A DNA stretch of 64,000 nucleotides. Source: Platynereis dumerilii. Its lineage: Eukaryota; Annelida; Polychaeta; Phyllodocida; Nereididae. The position numbers were made by a program, and so were the translations under genes. Of this stretch, positions 46,003 to 58,242 are shown piece after piece (position 1 is the first letter of the stretch; every line of letters starts with the position of its first letter). A model generated the notes under the pieces. That model was not told the origin of the DNA, made no database searches, and worked only from the letters and a program-made list of their open reading frames with translations. The DNA lies in NCBI GenBank assembly GCA_026936325.1, contig JAPTHN010000001.1, positions 95,805,859 to 95,869,858 on the forward strand. The letters are read 5' to 3'.

Positions 46003-48320
46003 TAAACTTCACCTATACCATAGGTGAAGTTTCTTATTTTCGTAAATATTTTTATTATTATTTTTCTTTCCGAAAAATGTTCTCGAAAAATTTTCAAATA
46101 ATTTGTGTACATAGTCCTATGTAACCTTATTAAATTGTCCAATGTAACCCTATACCTCTGACCTATTTTTCAAGGTCATTGACCCCTTTGAAATACATTT
46201 TTTCTGTATTTCAATTGACCATTACTCATGTAATAACTGATCAATTACAGTTTCCTAATAAACTATATATAATAGACTTATACTAAATAAACTGACCTAA
46301 TTTTCAAAAGTATAGGTCAAGGTCGAGGTCATACAGGTCAATTTTTACTCTCAGAGGTTTGCGCGCCTGATCTCTATATAAGCAACTTCGAAAATTGCAG
46401 AATTCAAGCCAATTGTTACAGTAAATGACTAATGCATGGTAAGCGATCATTTTTATGATGATATCATGCTTAGTTATTTAATTATGGAATTTTTAGTGTC
46501 AACCGCGTCGTCAAAACTGGTGACCTTGTTTACTTGACACTGAAATATCGATTTTAGGCCAATGAAATGTATTGTGAACCCCCCAAATATGCCCATAAAA
46601 CCTCCATAGCCACCTTCAAATTTGACCTTAACCTCATTTTTCAAGGTCATTTGACCTGTTTAATGTTCAAATCACTCGATTTTCAAAAATTCCAACAATT
46701 ATGTTATTTCCAGCATATTGGGTTCATAATTTAAATTATAATAGCCAGGAGCTATATTGTTGGAACCCTGAAATCGGAATTGATTTATCTCTTCATGCTG
46801 ATTTATAAAAAAATTCCAAATATGGCATACCGCGCGACATGAAAAATTAGCCTATTTTTGCCAATTAGAGAGGTAAATATTGATCCTACATAGCTCAAAT
46901 AATGAAATGACCCCCCCTAAGTCATACACCCCGAATCTGTAGAAATTATAGATTTTGACCTTGAAAGGTATTTTCAAGGTCAAAATCAAGGTCAAATATT
47001 TGACAAAATTGGATATTTGAGATATTTAATTTTTTTTAAGTGGGAAATAATGAAGGGATTTTTACAGTCTTTTCATAGGTCAGTCCTACAATACCCTAGA
47101 AGAAATGTGTAAAGTTTTAAGTCCATCGGATTGACCTACATTGCACAATAAATGTCACAAGGTCAAAAAATTACTGCAAAATTGACCCTCTCATTTTCCA
47201 ATTTCACACTTGTACCCAAACTTTGATGGTCTGTATCTCCGGTTCTAATTAAGCTACAGAAAAACTGAAAGCATATTCAGAAAGCCCAAATTCTCCTCTA
47301 GTATTCATTTTCTATACATTTTAACGTATCTCTGCTAGTTAAAAAGATCGCCGGACCCTGAAAAATATATGTTTTCGGTCAAGATTTCACCAATTTACAT
47401 TTTTTTGACAAAGAAGTCAGTCTTCAAAAAATTTGATAATATTTCGAGATATAGTCCTAACATATTTACAGTATTTTGTGCTATTTTAAGTCTCTCCTTC
47501 AAACCGTTTACCTTTGGGAGCAATTTGGAGTTCAAAACTTGATATTTTCAGAGTCAATTTTTCGGTGAAATTTCATATCTTTACCATTACTTCAATAAAC
47601 TCTATCTCGGGTTCTAATAAAGTCATATGAATGATACAAGCCGTTTTGGAAAGCTCAGATTCTCCACTTATTCTAATTTGTGTACATTTTGTTGTGTCGT
47701 GAACAGGTAAAAAGATCGGTCAACCCTGAAAAATTCATCTTTTCCTCACCTAACCGAATGACTGTACTCAGACTGGAACACCAGTGATTACTAAAATTTG
47801 TGTAGTAATTGCCTAAAAGATGTCAATAAACTAATTTTAAACTAAAGTAAACTAAATAAATTAAACTAAACTAAATAAACTAAGCTAAACATGCATTCAC
47901 CGGGAAAGGGGGGGCTGTCCGCTAGCTTCATTAACTTGTGCATTGCAATATATCACAAATAAATAAGGTACATTTTTTATGTTATTTTTTGTACCATTTT
48001 ATACAATATTTTTGATACTATTTTATATTTTATTCATATAATATTTTATATATTATTTTATATCTTGCTTATATACTTGTTTATATACTTGTTTATATAC
48101 TTGTTTATATACTTATATACATTTAGACTATTTTCACCCACTGAACTAAATAAACTAAACTAAACATGGGCATTCACTGAGCAAGCTGCTTAAACATGTA
48201 CAATATACCTTCATATACTTGTTCGTATACTTGTTTATTTTTATACTTAAACATATTTAGACTATTTTCACCAACTGCTCGGTGAAGTTTTATTACCGCT
48301 AGCGGTTATCGGAATCTAGT
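46003..48320 (+). mobile_element. Helitron-like element family 1, copy A (2318 bp, whole)
   Basis: The 5' hairpin AAACTTCACCTAT/ATAGGTGAAGTTT is at 46004-46032, followed by TTATTATTATT. The subterminal GGTGAAGTTT (48281-48290) is the inverse of AAACTTCACC. The 3' hairpin ACCGCTAGCGGT is at 48295-48306 and the end CTAG at 48316-48319, then T. The body has five perfect TCAAGGTCA sites on either strand within about 0.8 kb, two 368-bp-spaced modules, and a short 12-bp minisatellite. It starts one base after family 3 ends. No coding capacity. Confidence 0.8.
48068..48120 (+). repeat. 12-bp minisatellite in copy A (about 4 units)
   Basis: Short array of TTTATATACTTG, the same unit that is expanded to about 16 copies in copies B, C and D. 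Confidence 0.85.
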
Positions 48321-48435
48321 TAAACTTCACCTATACCATAGGTGAAGTTTCTTGTTTTCGTAAATATTTTTATTATTATTAAACTTCACCTATACCATAG
48401 GTGAAGTTTCTTGTTTTCGTAAATATTTTTATTAT
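48321..48435 (+). repeat. Two solo 5' ends of family 1
   Basis: AAACTTCACCTATACCATAG starts at 48322 and again at 48381. Each is followed only by the TTTCTTGTTTTCG segment and a TTATTATT tract before the next 5' end. One of them is the likely missing 5' end of the copy whose body resumes at 55,918. Confidence 0.75.
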
Positions 48436-50169
48436 TAAACTTCACCTATACCATAGGTGAAGTTTCTTATTTTCGTAAGTATTTTTATTATTATTTTTCT
48501 TTCCGAAAAATGTTCTCGAAAAATTTTCAAATAATTTGTGTACATAGTCCTATGTAACCTAATTAAATTGTCCAATGTAACCCTATACCTCTGACCTATT
48601 TTTCAAGGTCATTGACCCCTTTGAAATACATTTTTTCTATATTTCAATAGACCATTACTCATGTAATAACTGATCAATTACAGTTTCCTAATAAACTATA
48701 TATAATAGACTTATACTAAATAAACTGACCTAATTTTCAAAAGTATAGGTCAAGGTCGAGGTCATACAGGTCAATTTTTACTCTCAGAGGTTTGCGCGCC
48801 TGATCTCTATATAAGCAACTTCGAAAATTGCAGAATTCAAGCCAATTGTTACAGTAAATGACTAATGCATGGTAAGCGATCATTTTTATGATGATATCAT
48901 GCTTAGTTATTTAATTATGGAATTTTTAGTGTCAACCGCGTCGTCAAAACTGGTGACCTTGATTACTTGACCCTGAAATATCAATTTTAGGCCAATGAAA
49001 TGTATTGTGAACCCCCCCAAATATGCCCATAAAACCTCCATTGCCACCTTCAAATTTGACCTTAACCTCATTTTTCAAGGTCATTTGACCTGTTTAATGT
49101 TCAAATCACTCGATTTTCAAAAATTCTAACAATTATGTTATTTCCAGCATATCGGGTTCATATTTTAAATTATAATAGCCAGGAGCTATATTGTTGGAAC
49201 CCTGAAATCGGAATTGATTTATCTCTTCATGCTGATTTATAAAAAAATTCCAAATATGGCATACCGCGCGACATGAAAAATTAGCCTATTTTTGCCAATT
49301 TGAGAGGTAAATATTGATCCTACATAGTTCAAATAATGAAATGACCCCCCCTAAGTCATACACCGCGAATCTGTAGAAATTATAGATTTTGACCTTAAAA
49401 GGAATTTTCAAGGTCAAAATCAAGGTCAAATATTTGACAAAATTGGATATTTGAGATATGTAATTTTTTTTAAGTAGGAAATAATAAAGGGATTTTTACA
49501 GTCTTTTCACAGGTCAGTTCTACAATACCCTAGAAGAAATGTATAAAGTTTTAAGTCCAACGGATTGACCTACATTGCATAATAAATGTCACAAGGTCAA
49601 AAAATTACTGCAAAATTGACCCTCTCATTTTCCAATTTCGCACTTGTACCCAAACTTTGATGGTCTGTATCTCCGGTTCTAATTAAGCTACAGAAAAACT
49701 GAAAGCGTATTCAGAAAGCCCAAATTCTCCTCTAGTATTCATTTTCTATACATTTTAACGTATCTCTGCTAGTTAAAAAGATCGCCGAACCCTGAAAAAT
49801 ATATGTTTTCGGTCAAGATTTCACCAATTTACATTTTTTTGACAAAGAAGTCAGTCTTCAAAAAATTTGATAATATTTCGAGATATAGTCCTAACATATT
49901 TACAGTATTTTGTGCTATTTTGAGTCTCTCCTTCAAACCGTTTACCTTTGGGAGCAATTTGGAGTTCAAAACTTGATATTTTCGGAGTCAATTTTTCGGT
50001 AAAAATTTCATATTTTTACCATTACTTCAATCAACTCTATCTCGGGTTCTAATAAAGTCATATGAATGATACAAGCCGTTTTGGAAAGCTCAGATTCTCC
50101 TCTTATACTAATTTGGGTACATTTTGTTGTGTCGTGAACAGGTAAAAAGATTGGTCAACCCTGAAAAAT

Positions 50170-50508
50170 TCATCTTTTTAAACCGGAGGCCGTAGGCCGC
50201 AGGTTTCTTATAGGCATGTTTGGCCACTCTCCCCAGTTGCAAACTATACGCAAAATCGTTTGACACAAGAGGTTCTTGGGCTCAGTAATGACATAGATAG
50301 GTGCTAATAGGTCTTGTGCACAAAAATTTGGAGGCACAATTTCAAATTGGAGTACCTTGAAGGGTTTTCCAGCACAAAATTTCTTGTTCAGGGTGTCCAG
50401 GTTCATCCTGTTACCAGGCCTGATCACGGCCAACTGCCTCGCATTGGCACTGGAGGCATTCAGGTATGATGCATTTGGGCTAGTCCCATTGTAGGAGAGG
50501 GGTTCCAA
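50170..50508 (-). CDS. Unrecognised 112-codon ORF inside family 4 element
   Basis: The frame reads antisense to the element and its 3' end runs through the 5' hairpin. It includes PGNRMNLDTLNKKFCAGKPF and VLQFEIVPPNFCAQDLLAPI, a fairly ordinary amino acid mix unlike the repeat-derived frames nearby. I do not recognise it. Helitrons often capture host exons, so a captured gene fragment is possible, but so is chance. It has no visible promoter and no clear splice signals. Confidence 0.25.
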   Translation of the reverse strand: MEPLSYNGTSPNASYLNASSANARQLAVIRPGNRMNLDTLNKKFCAGKPFKVLQFEIVPPNFCAQDLLAPIYVITEPKNLLCQTILRIVCNWGEWPNMPIRNLRPTASGLKR

Positions 50509-52497
50509 GTTGCCAGATACAGATAATTAGAGCAAAAACAAGCCCACCTTTCTTCTAGATGTGGATTTCAGATTAATTATTATTAGTCATATCAGTGATT
50601 GGGACAAAACACCAAGTTCTTTTCTAAATATCTGTCAAACTAATTCTCAAGTTAGATCCTGCTGCCCCTCCTACCTGGCAAAGTCCAATTAGGTCAAAAT
50701 CACTGAAGCGGAACAATGTCAACAACAGCTTGACTGGACTGGAGTCAAGAGAAGTTCCTGATTATTATTGTCTGGGCACTTTCTTTCAAACTATAATGGC
50801 TACAACCCTGAAATGTGGACTCAATTCATTTGGTATACCCTTACTTCACACAATGTTTAATACAGCTCCTCTTCATGTGACATGTGGACTTCGTTGTGCT
50901 GCTCATCAGAGGGCTTGTGTAGTTTAGTTGCTGCCCTGACCACTGCTGACATAGCTGTGGTGAGCACTGAGCAGCATCAGCAAGAGCACAATGGAGTGGA
51001 CCAGACCCCCTGTTTTGGGCTGTTTTTATCTGTAACCTCAATTTACTTGTTTGCCATAAATCCACTCCCATCACTGGTCTATTGATGTTTTTAAAAATCA
51101 ACGGTTTAAAAAAAATTACACCTTGCTCAATTATTGTACAAGTCTCAACAATCCTACATCAAATCACACAATTTTACAGATTTCCCATATAGTGCAAACA
51201 GAGAGACATTTGTCAGAAACACAGAATGTCAGATTATTTTTTTTATATGATTGAGTCGGGGAGAGGACCTCTGCTGATTACAGTCAGCACAAAAATTACT
51301 TGCACACTTTCATTTTTCATCACAAAACTATTGCCAGAAGCACAGGCATTACAATCATTTTGAGAAGAAAGCAAGAAATTGTAATGCCTGTGGCCAGAAG
51401 CACACAAAAATCTGCCTGATGTTATAAACAGTTCAACAAAAATAAGTGGCTGAAAATAGGTCCCCCTTTACTATAACTTGAATATCGAAAAGACATCTAT
51501 TTCTATAACAGTTTAACAATAATTATTAGTAGGCCTGTATATTGACATTGTGCCTGTGTATTTATAGCTGGGCTGCTTCATTTTGTCTGAGCCAGCAGAC
51601 CCTGTGTGCTCATAGCCCTCTTTTAAAAAAAAAGGTAACTAAAAACTGAAACAAAAAAGAAAAGTAACTGCAATCCGAGTATGACTTTTTGTTAGTAATC
51701 AAACAGATTAGTTAGTTTCTCCAACATGATTTTAAATCAGATGATGATGAAATTCCAGTAGATCCTGTGGAAATAATATTGTTTATGGCATCTTTAACTT
51801 ATTTAAATCCATTAAAATTAGACATGATTTGGGGTTCACAGATGGGATAATGAGGAGAATACTGAAGTCGGTGGTCTTACTCCATGCATGGGTATTAAAT
51901 CAGACAATAAACAAGAAGCTCATGACACTGAGATATAAACTTGTTTCCCAAGTTGACAGTACGCCAAGACAAATAGGTTGTAGTATCTTGGTAGAAGACC
52001 AGCTGAGATTGAGAAAGTCTTTTTCAAATGTTGTATGTATCATGTAGCATCAGCCAGCATGCAACAAGTGTTACTTCAAAGGATCACCCAAATGAACATT
52101 GTAGCTGTGTGACACGTTAGATGGCGAAGATCCTGTTCCTTGATGACAATGTTTGTGATAAGTCAGAAGACACAAAATGCAACATCCTTCCCTTAAAGAG
52201 CTTTGATTTTTGCTGTCCGCCAGCTCTGACACAAGTTTGGCAAAAACTAGGGACATTTTAGAAAAAAAAACAACCACTGGAATTGTTGGTTTATGTGACA
52301 AATATAGTTCTACAGTGAGAATGTTCAGTTTTTAGCCTAAAAATTAGTGAAAAAAACAATGTTTACTGTTCAGTTCCAGTGAAATCGCTTAATCTCTGCA
52401 AGTTATTGCATCCACCAGTGACATGCCTTTTAGGTATTTCCACTCTGCTATGCTTCACAAGTACATCCTCCGGTTTTTGCAACCCCTGGGTTCTTGT
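50179..52497 (+). mobile_element. Helitron-like element family 4, inserted into copy B
   Basis: Copies A and D read CATCTTTTCCTCACC without a break at the site. The insert starts AAACCGGAGG (50180-50189, with GGCC-GTA-GGCC hairpin closed by AGGTTT), has the exact inverse CCTCCGGTTT at 52467-52476, then hairpin AACCC-CT-GGGTT (52481-52492) and ends CTTG (52493-52496) before T. The plan equals families 1-3, but the end is CTTG instead of CTAG and there is no TTA tract. The inside is unrelated sequence with a 112-codon frame and a hairpin at 51341-51392. Confidence 0.75.
51341..51392. repeat. 15-bp perfect hairpin inside family 4 element
   Basis: CACAGGCATTACAAT (51341-51355) and ATTGTAATGCCTGTG (51378-51392), loop 22 bases. 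Confidence 0.8.
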
Positions 52498-52801
52498 TTC
52501 CTCACCTAACCGAATGACTGTACTCAGACTGGAACACCAGTGATTACTAAAATTTGTGTAGTAATTGCGTAAAAGATGTCAATAAACTAATTTTAAACTA
52601 AAGTAAACTAAATAAATTAAACTAAACTAAATAAACTAAGCTAAACATGCATTCACCGGAAAGGGGGGGCTGTCCGCTAGCTTCATTAACTTGTGCATTG
52701 CAATATATCACAAATAAATAAGGTACATTTTTTATGCTATTTTTTGTACCATTTTATACAATATTTTTGATACTATTTTATATTTTATTCATATAATATT
52801 T

Positions 52802-52998
52802 TATATCTTGTTTATATACTTGTTTATATACTTGTTTATATACTTGTTTATATACTTGTTTATATACTTGTTTATATACTTGTTTATATACTTGTTTATA
52901 TACTTGTTTATATACTTGTTTATATACTTGTTGATATACTTGTTGATATACTTGTTGATATACTTGTTGATATACTTGTTGATATACTTGTTGATATA
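52802..52998 (+). repeat. 12-bp minisatellite in copy B (about 16 units)
   Basis: TTTATATACTTG for about ten units, then TTGATATACTTG for about six, a sharp switch of variant along the array. The open frames through it (LFIY and YINK repeats) are artefacts of a stop-free 12-bp unit. Confidence 0.95.
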
Positions 52999-55107
52999 CA
53001 TTTAGACTATTTTCACCCACTGAACTAAATAAACTAAACTAAACATGGGCATTCACTGAGCAAGCTGCTTAAACATGTACAATATACCTTCATATACTTG
53101 TTCGTATACTTGTTTATTTTTATACTTAAACATATTTAGACTATTTTCACCAACTGCTCGGTGAAGTTTTATTACCGCTAGCGGTTATCGAAATCTAGTT
53201 ATTAAACTTCACCTATTACATAGGTGAAGTTTCTTGTTTTCGTAAATATTATTATTATTATTATTTTTCCAGACAAAAATTTCTTCAAAAAAATCTCAAA
53301 AAAATCACATATGGAGTTTTACATGACCATATTACACTGTAAAAATCGGAATGACCTTGACCTATTTTTCAAGGTCACAGGTCACTTCAAAGTCAGTTTT
53401 TTCATTTACTTTAAGTAATCATATCTCACAAAATTACAAGCAAATTTCATTTTCCATCTAGATTACATGTCTCACATATAAATTACATAATCTGACCCAA
53501 TTTCAAGAAACTAGGTCAAGGTCACTATTGTACAGGTGCCATTTTACTCCTAGAGTTGAGAGCACGGGAAGTCAGAATCCGCAAGTCATAGAGTTACTTG
53601 CATGACACCAAAAGTTGCCCGAATGACATACGCATTGCAGTGACTCACTTTTGTGATGATCCCATGCTTAGTTTTTGAGTTACATAATTTTGAAGATTGA
53701 CCGCGTCGTCAAAAGAGGTGACCTTAGGTATCTCACCTTGAAATATCGATTTTAGGCCATAACAATGTATAGTGAACCCCCCCAAAGATACCCCTAAAAC
53801 CCCCATATCCAACTTAAAATTTGACCTTGACCTCATTTTTCAAGGTCATTTGGCTCTTCAAAGTATGAAAAGTGCTTATTTTCAAAAATTCTGAAAACTA
53901 TGTTTTTTTCATGATATCACTTTGATTTTTTTTCTCTAGACAGACAAAAATATGCAGATTCATAATATGCAATCCAAAGACCTCTAACATTTTACCTTAA
54001 TTTTCTACAAAATTCCAAATATCGCAAACCGGAGAATGTTGAAAAATGACAAATTATTGTCTTTTTGACATGGAAATATCGATCCGAGAGAGTGACAATA
54101 ATTAATTGATCCCCCAATTTTCACATGGTGATTCTGAAAATTATATTGGTTTTGACCTGGAAAATGATTTTCAAGGTCAAATTCAAGGTCAATTCCAGGT
54201 CAAATATGACGAAAAATTGTACGTTTTTGACATGTGATTTTTTTTCCCAGACAAGGAATCAAGATATTGTTACAAAAATGCCAGACATACTTGCTACAAT
54301 AATCTAGAGGCATCATGTAAATTTTCAAGGTCCTCGGACTGACCTACGTCACCCCGTAAAGGTCATAACGTCAAAAAATGAAGGGAAAATTTACGATATT
54401 TTTTCACATTTCTCAATTATAGCGTTATTTCAATCGGCTGTAGCTCCGGTCCTAATTCAGTTACAGAGAATCTGAAAATAGATTTGGAAAGCCCAAGTTC
54501 TCCTCTAGTATCCCTATATTGAGCATTTTGTCATAGCTCTGACAGTTTAAAAGATCGCCGGACCCTCAAAATTTCATGTTTTTTGTCATATTTTCACAAT
54601 ATATCAATTTTTTGACAGGGAAGGAATCATTCTTTTGTGATGAACCTTTCTAGACATATTTCTAACTTCTATTTACATAGTCCTGCCAAGTTATATATAT
54701 CTCCATTCAACCGTTTCGATTCTAGAGTGATTTCAAGTTAAAACTTCATATTTTCAGGAATATCTTAAAAGGCCATATTTCTGATTTGTACCATCATTTC
54801 AATCCGCTGTATCTCCGGTGCTATTTAAGTCACAGAAAATCTGAAAACAGATTCGAAAAGCCCCCATTCACCTCTAGCTGGCATATTTGAACATTTTATC
54901 GTAGCTGTGACGGTTAAAAAGATCGCCGGACTCTGAAAAATTTTAAGTTTAAAAAATACACTTTTTTTCCAGAAATTTCTGAAGTCCATATATTTGAATT
55001 GTACCATTATTTGAATCGGTCGTATCTCCGGTTCTGATAAAGTTACAGCAGAGAATGTGAAAATAGATTTGGAAAGCCAAAATTCTGCTCTAGCAGTAAC
55101 TCTAATC

Positions 55108-55345
55108 GATGTACTGGCTGATGTACTGGTTGATGTCAGGGTTGATGTACGGGTTGATGTATGGGTTGATGTACGGGTTGATGTATGGGTTGATGTACTG
55201 GTTGATGTACTGGATTATCTACTGGTTGATGTTCTGATTGATGCACTGGTTCATGCACTGGTTGACGTGCTGGTTCATGTACTGGTCAATGGACTGGTCA
55301 GTGGACTGGTCCATGTACTGTCCATGTACTGGTCCATGTTATTTT
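55108..55345 (+). repeat. 12-bp minisatellite TTGATGTACTGG (family 2 copy 1)
   Basis: About 19 units with variants (GGGTTGATGTAC, TGGTCCATGTAC). The VDVLVDV frame through it is a repeat artefact. Confidence 0.9.
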
Positions 55346-55456
55346 CTATGTATATTATATTAATGAAGCTCTAATTCTCCTCCTGTTTTCATTCTCTGAA
55401 TTTTTTCTTGTAGCTCTGACGCTTTACAATATTCCCTGACCCTCAGGATATTTTTG

Positions 55457-55494
55457 TGTCAGTCAGTGTATCAGTCAGTGCATCAGTCAGCGTA
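55457..55494 (+). repeat. CAGTCAGTGTAT repeat (family 2 copy 1)
   Basis: About three 12-bp units. The same repeat is longer in copy 2 at 61,157-61,231. Confidence 0.85.
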
Positions 55495-55757
55495 TGACCA
55501 CAAAGTGATTGATATGTTTCAGTAAGGGTTTATTGCAGGGTTTATTGCAGGGTTTATATGTCTGCTGACTATATGTCACATCACAACTAGTCCATGGACA
55601 GATAGTTTATAAGTACTTTCATATATCTGTGGACACTATGTACTTTTTAATAGACATGCAAAATTACAGGTAATAAATTGATATTGCATGTGATATGATT
55701 TAGCATGATATTGCAAGTGATTTTGTATGTTTAATACATTGCATGTAACTTTGTTCC

Positions 55758-55830
55758 TGTTCAAGTTCATGTTCAAGTTCAAGTTCATGTTCCAAGTTCA
55801 TTATTTCCAATATCATTTCCCATATAATTT
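55758..55830 (+). repeat. CAAGTTCATGTT and CCAATATCATTT repeats (family 2 copy 1)
   Basis: A few 12-bp or half units of each. They are expanded in copy 2. Confidence 0.7.
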
Positions 55831-55917
55831 CCGTGATTTCTCACTTTCATTTCATTGCCAATAATTTCTATGATTGGTGAAGTTTTGTCACCGCATCGCG
55901 GTTACCCGATTTCTAGT

Positions 55918-58242
55918 TATTATTATTATTATTATTTTTCTTTCCGAAAAATGTTCTCGAAAAATTTTCAAATAATTTGTGTACATAGTCCTATGTGACC
56001 TAATTAAATTGTCCAATGTAACCCTATACCTCTGACCTATTTTTCAAGGTCATTGACCCCTTTGAAATAAATTTTTTCTATATTTCAATTGACCATTGCT
56101 CATATATTAACTGATCAATTATAGTTTCCTAATAAACTATATATAATAGACTTATACTAAATAAACTGACCTAATTTTCAAAAGTATAGGTCAAGTTCAA
56201 GGTCATACAGGTCAATTTTTAGTCTCAGAGGTTTGCGCGCCTGATCTCTATATAAGCAACTTCGAAAATTGCAGAATTCAAGCCAATTGTAACAGTAAAT
56301 GACTAATCCATGGTAAGCGATCATTTTTATGATGATATCATGCTTAGTTATTTAATTATGGAATTTTTAGGGTCAACCGCGTCGTCAAAACTGGTGACCT
56401 TGATTACTTGACACTGAAATATTGATTTTAGGCCAATAAAATGTATTGTGAACCCCCCCAAATATGCCCATAAAACCTCCATAGCCACCTTCAAATTTGT
56501 CCTTAACCTCATTTTTCAAGGTCATTTGACCTGTTTAATGTTCAAATCACTCGATTTTCAAAAATTCCAACAATTATGTTATTTCCAGCATATCGGGTTC
56601 ATATTTTAAATTATAATAGCCAGGAGCTATATTGTTGGAACCCTGAAATCGGAATTGATTTATCTCTTCATGCTGATTTATTAAAAAATTCCAAATATGG
56701 CATACCGCGCGACATGAAAAATTAGCCTATTTTTCCCAATTTGAGAGGTAAATATTGATCCTACATAGTTCAAATAATGAAATGACCCCCCCTAAGTCAT
56801 ACAACGCGAATCTGTAGAAATTATAGATTTTGACCTTGAAAGGTATTTTCAAGGTCAAAATCAAGGTCAAATATTTGACAAAACTGGATATTTGAGATAT
56901 TTAATTTTTTTTAAGTAGGAAATAATAAAGGGATTTTTACAGTCTTTTCACAGGTCAGTCCTACAATACCCTAGAATAAATGTGTAAAGTTTCAAGTCCA
57001 TCGGATTGACCTACATTGCACAATAAATGTCACAAGGTCAAAAAATTACTGCAAAATTGACCCTCTCATTTTCCAATTTCGCACTTGTACCCAAACTTTG
57101 ATGGTCTGTATCTCCGGTTCTAATTAAGCTACAGAAAAACTGAAAGCATATTCAGAAAGCCTAAATTCTCCTCTAGTATTCATTTTCTATACATTTTAAC
57201 GTATCTCTGCTAGTTAAAAAGATCGCCGGACCCTGAAAAATACATGTTTTCGGTCAAGATTTCACCAATTTACATTTTTTTGACAAAGAAGTCAGTCTTC
57301 AAAAAATTTTATAATATTTCGAGATATAGTCCTAACATATTTACAGTATTTTGTGCTATTTTAAGTCTCTCGTTCAAACCGTTTACCTTTGGGAGCAATT
57401 TGGAGTTCAAAACTTGATATTTTCAGAGTCAATTTTTCGGTGAAATTTCATATTTTTACCATTACTTCAATCAACTCTATCTCGGGTTCTAATAAAGTCA
57501 TATGAATGATACAAGCCGTTTTGGAAAGCTCAGATTCTCCTCTTATTCTAATTTGTGTACAGTTTGTTGTGTCGTGAACAGGTAAAAAGATCGGTCAACC
57601 CTGAAAATTGCCTTAAAGATGTCAATAAACTAATTTTAAACTAAAGTAAACTAAATAGATTAAACTAAACTAAATAAACTAAGCTAAACATGCATTCACC
57701 GGGAAAGGGGGGGGGCTGTCCGCTAGCTTCATTAACTTGTGCATTGCAATATATCACAAATAAATAAGGTACATTTTTTATGCTATTTTTTGTACCATTT
57801 TATACAATATTTTTGATACTATTTTATATTTTATTCATATAATATTTTATATACTTGTTTATATACTTGTTTATATACTTGTTTATATACTTGTTTATAT
57901 ACTTGTTTATATACTTGTTGATATACTTGTTTATATACTTGTTGATATACTTGTTGATATACTTGTTGATATACTTGTTGATATACTTGTTGATATACTT
58001 GTTGATATACTTGTTGATATACTTGTTGATATACTTATATACATTTAGACTATTTTTATCCACTGAACTAAATAAACTAAACTAAACATGGGCATTCACT
58101 GAGCAAGCTACTTAAACATGTACAATATACCTTCATATACTTGTTCGTATACTTGTTTATTTTTATACTTAAACATATTTAGACTATTTTCACCAACTGC
58201 TCGGTGAAGTTTTATTACCGCTAGCGGTTATCGAAATCTAGT
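55918..58242 (+). mobile_element. Helitron-like element family 1, copy C, body without its 5' end
   Basis: Follows the CTAG end of family 2 copy 1 directly as (TTA)n then TTTTTCTTTCCGAAAAATG, i.e. the family 1 body with no 5' hairpin in front. The solo 5' end at 48381 (or 48322) is its natural partner. The rest is complete: minisatellite 57,846-58,041, GGTGAAGTTT 58203-58212, hairpin and CTAG 58238-58241. It lacks about 95 bases present in A, B and D near 57,607. Confidence 0.8.
57846..58041 (+). repeat. 12-bp minisatellite in copy C (about 16 units)
   Basis: Five TTTATATACTTG units, one TTGATATACTTG, one more TTTATATACTTG, then about eight TTGATATACTTG units. Polarity as in copy B. Confidence 0.95.

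Larger units (their letters stand above)
48436..53199 (+). mobile_element. Helitron-like element family 1, copy B, carrying a nested insertion
   Basis: 5' hairpin from 48437; body nearly identical to copy A; interrupted at 50179-52497 by a family 4 element; then the 12-bp minisatellite (52.8-53.0 kb), GGTGAAGTTT 53160-53169, hairpin ACCGCTAGCGGT and CTAG 53195-53198. Without the insertion it is about 2.4 kb. Confidence 0.8.
53203..55917 (+). mobile_element. Helitron-like element family 2, copy 1 (2715 bp, whole)
   Basis: 5' hairpin AAACTTCACCTAT-TAC-ATAGGTGAAGTTT from 53204, then a (TTA)n tract. Subterminal GGTGAAGTTT 55876-55885, 3' hairpin ACCGC-ATC-GCGGT (55890-55902), end CTAG 55913-55916. 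The 5' end is nearly that of family 1 but the body has diverged, while keeping colinear blocks (GACCGCGTCGTCAAAA, ATATCGATTTTAGGCCA, GTGAACCCCCCCAAA). It has two clear 368-bp-spaced modules plus a degraded third and three minisatellites. Confidence 0.8.

Noticed and set aside
47820-47895. Telomere-like (TAAAC)n stretch
   Set aside because: Irregular AAACTAAATAAACT repeats inside every family 1 copy; not an array of a telomeric unit.
52778-58085. Long repetitive frames (LFIY, YINK) in the 12-bp arrays
   Set aside because: A 12-bp unit without stops leaves several frames open on both strands; not protein genes.
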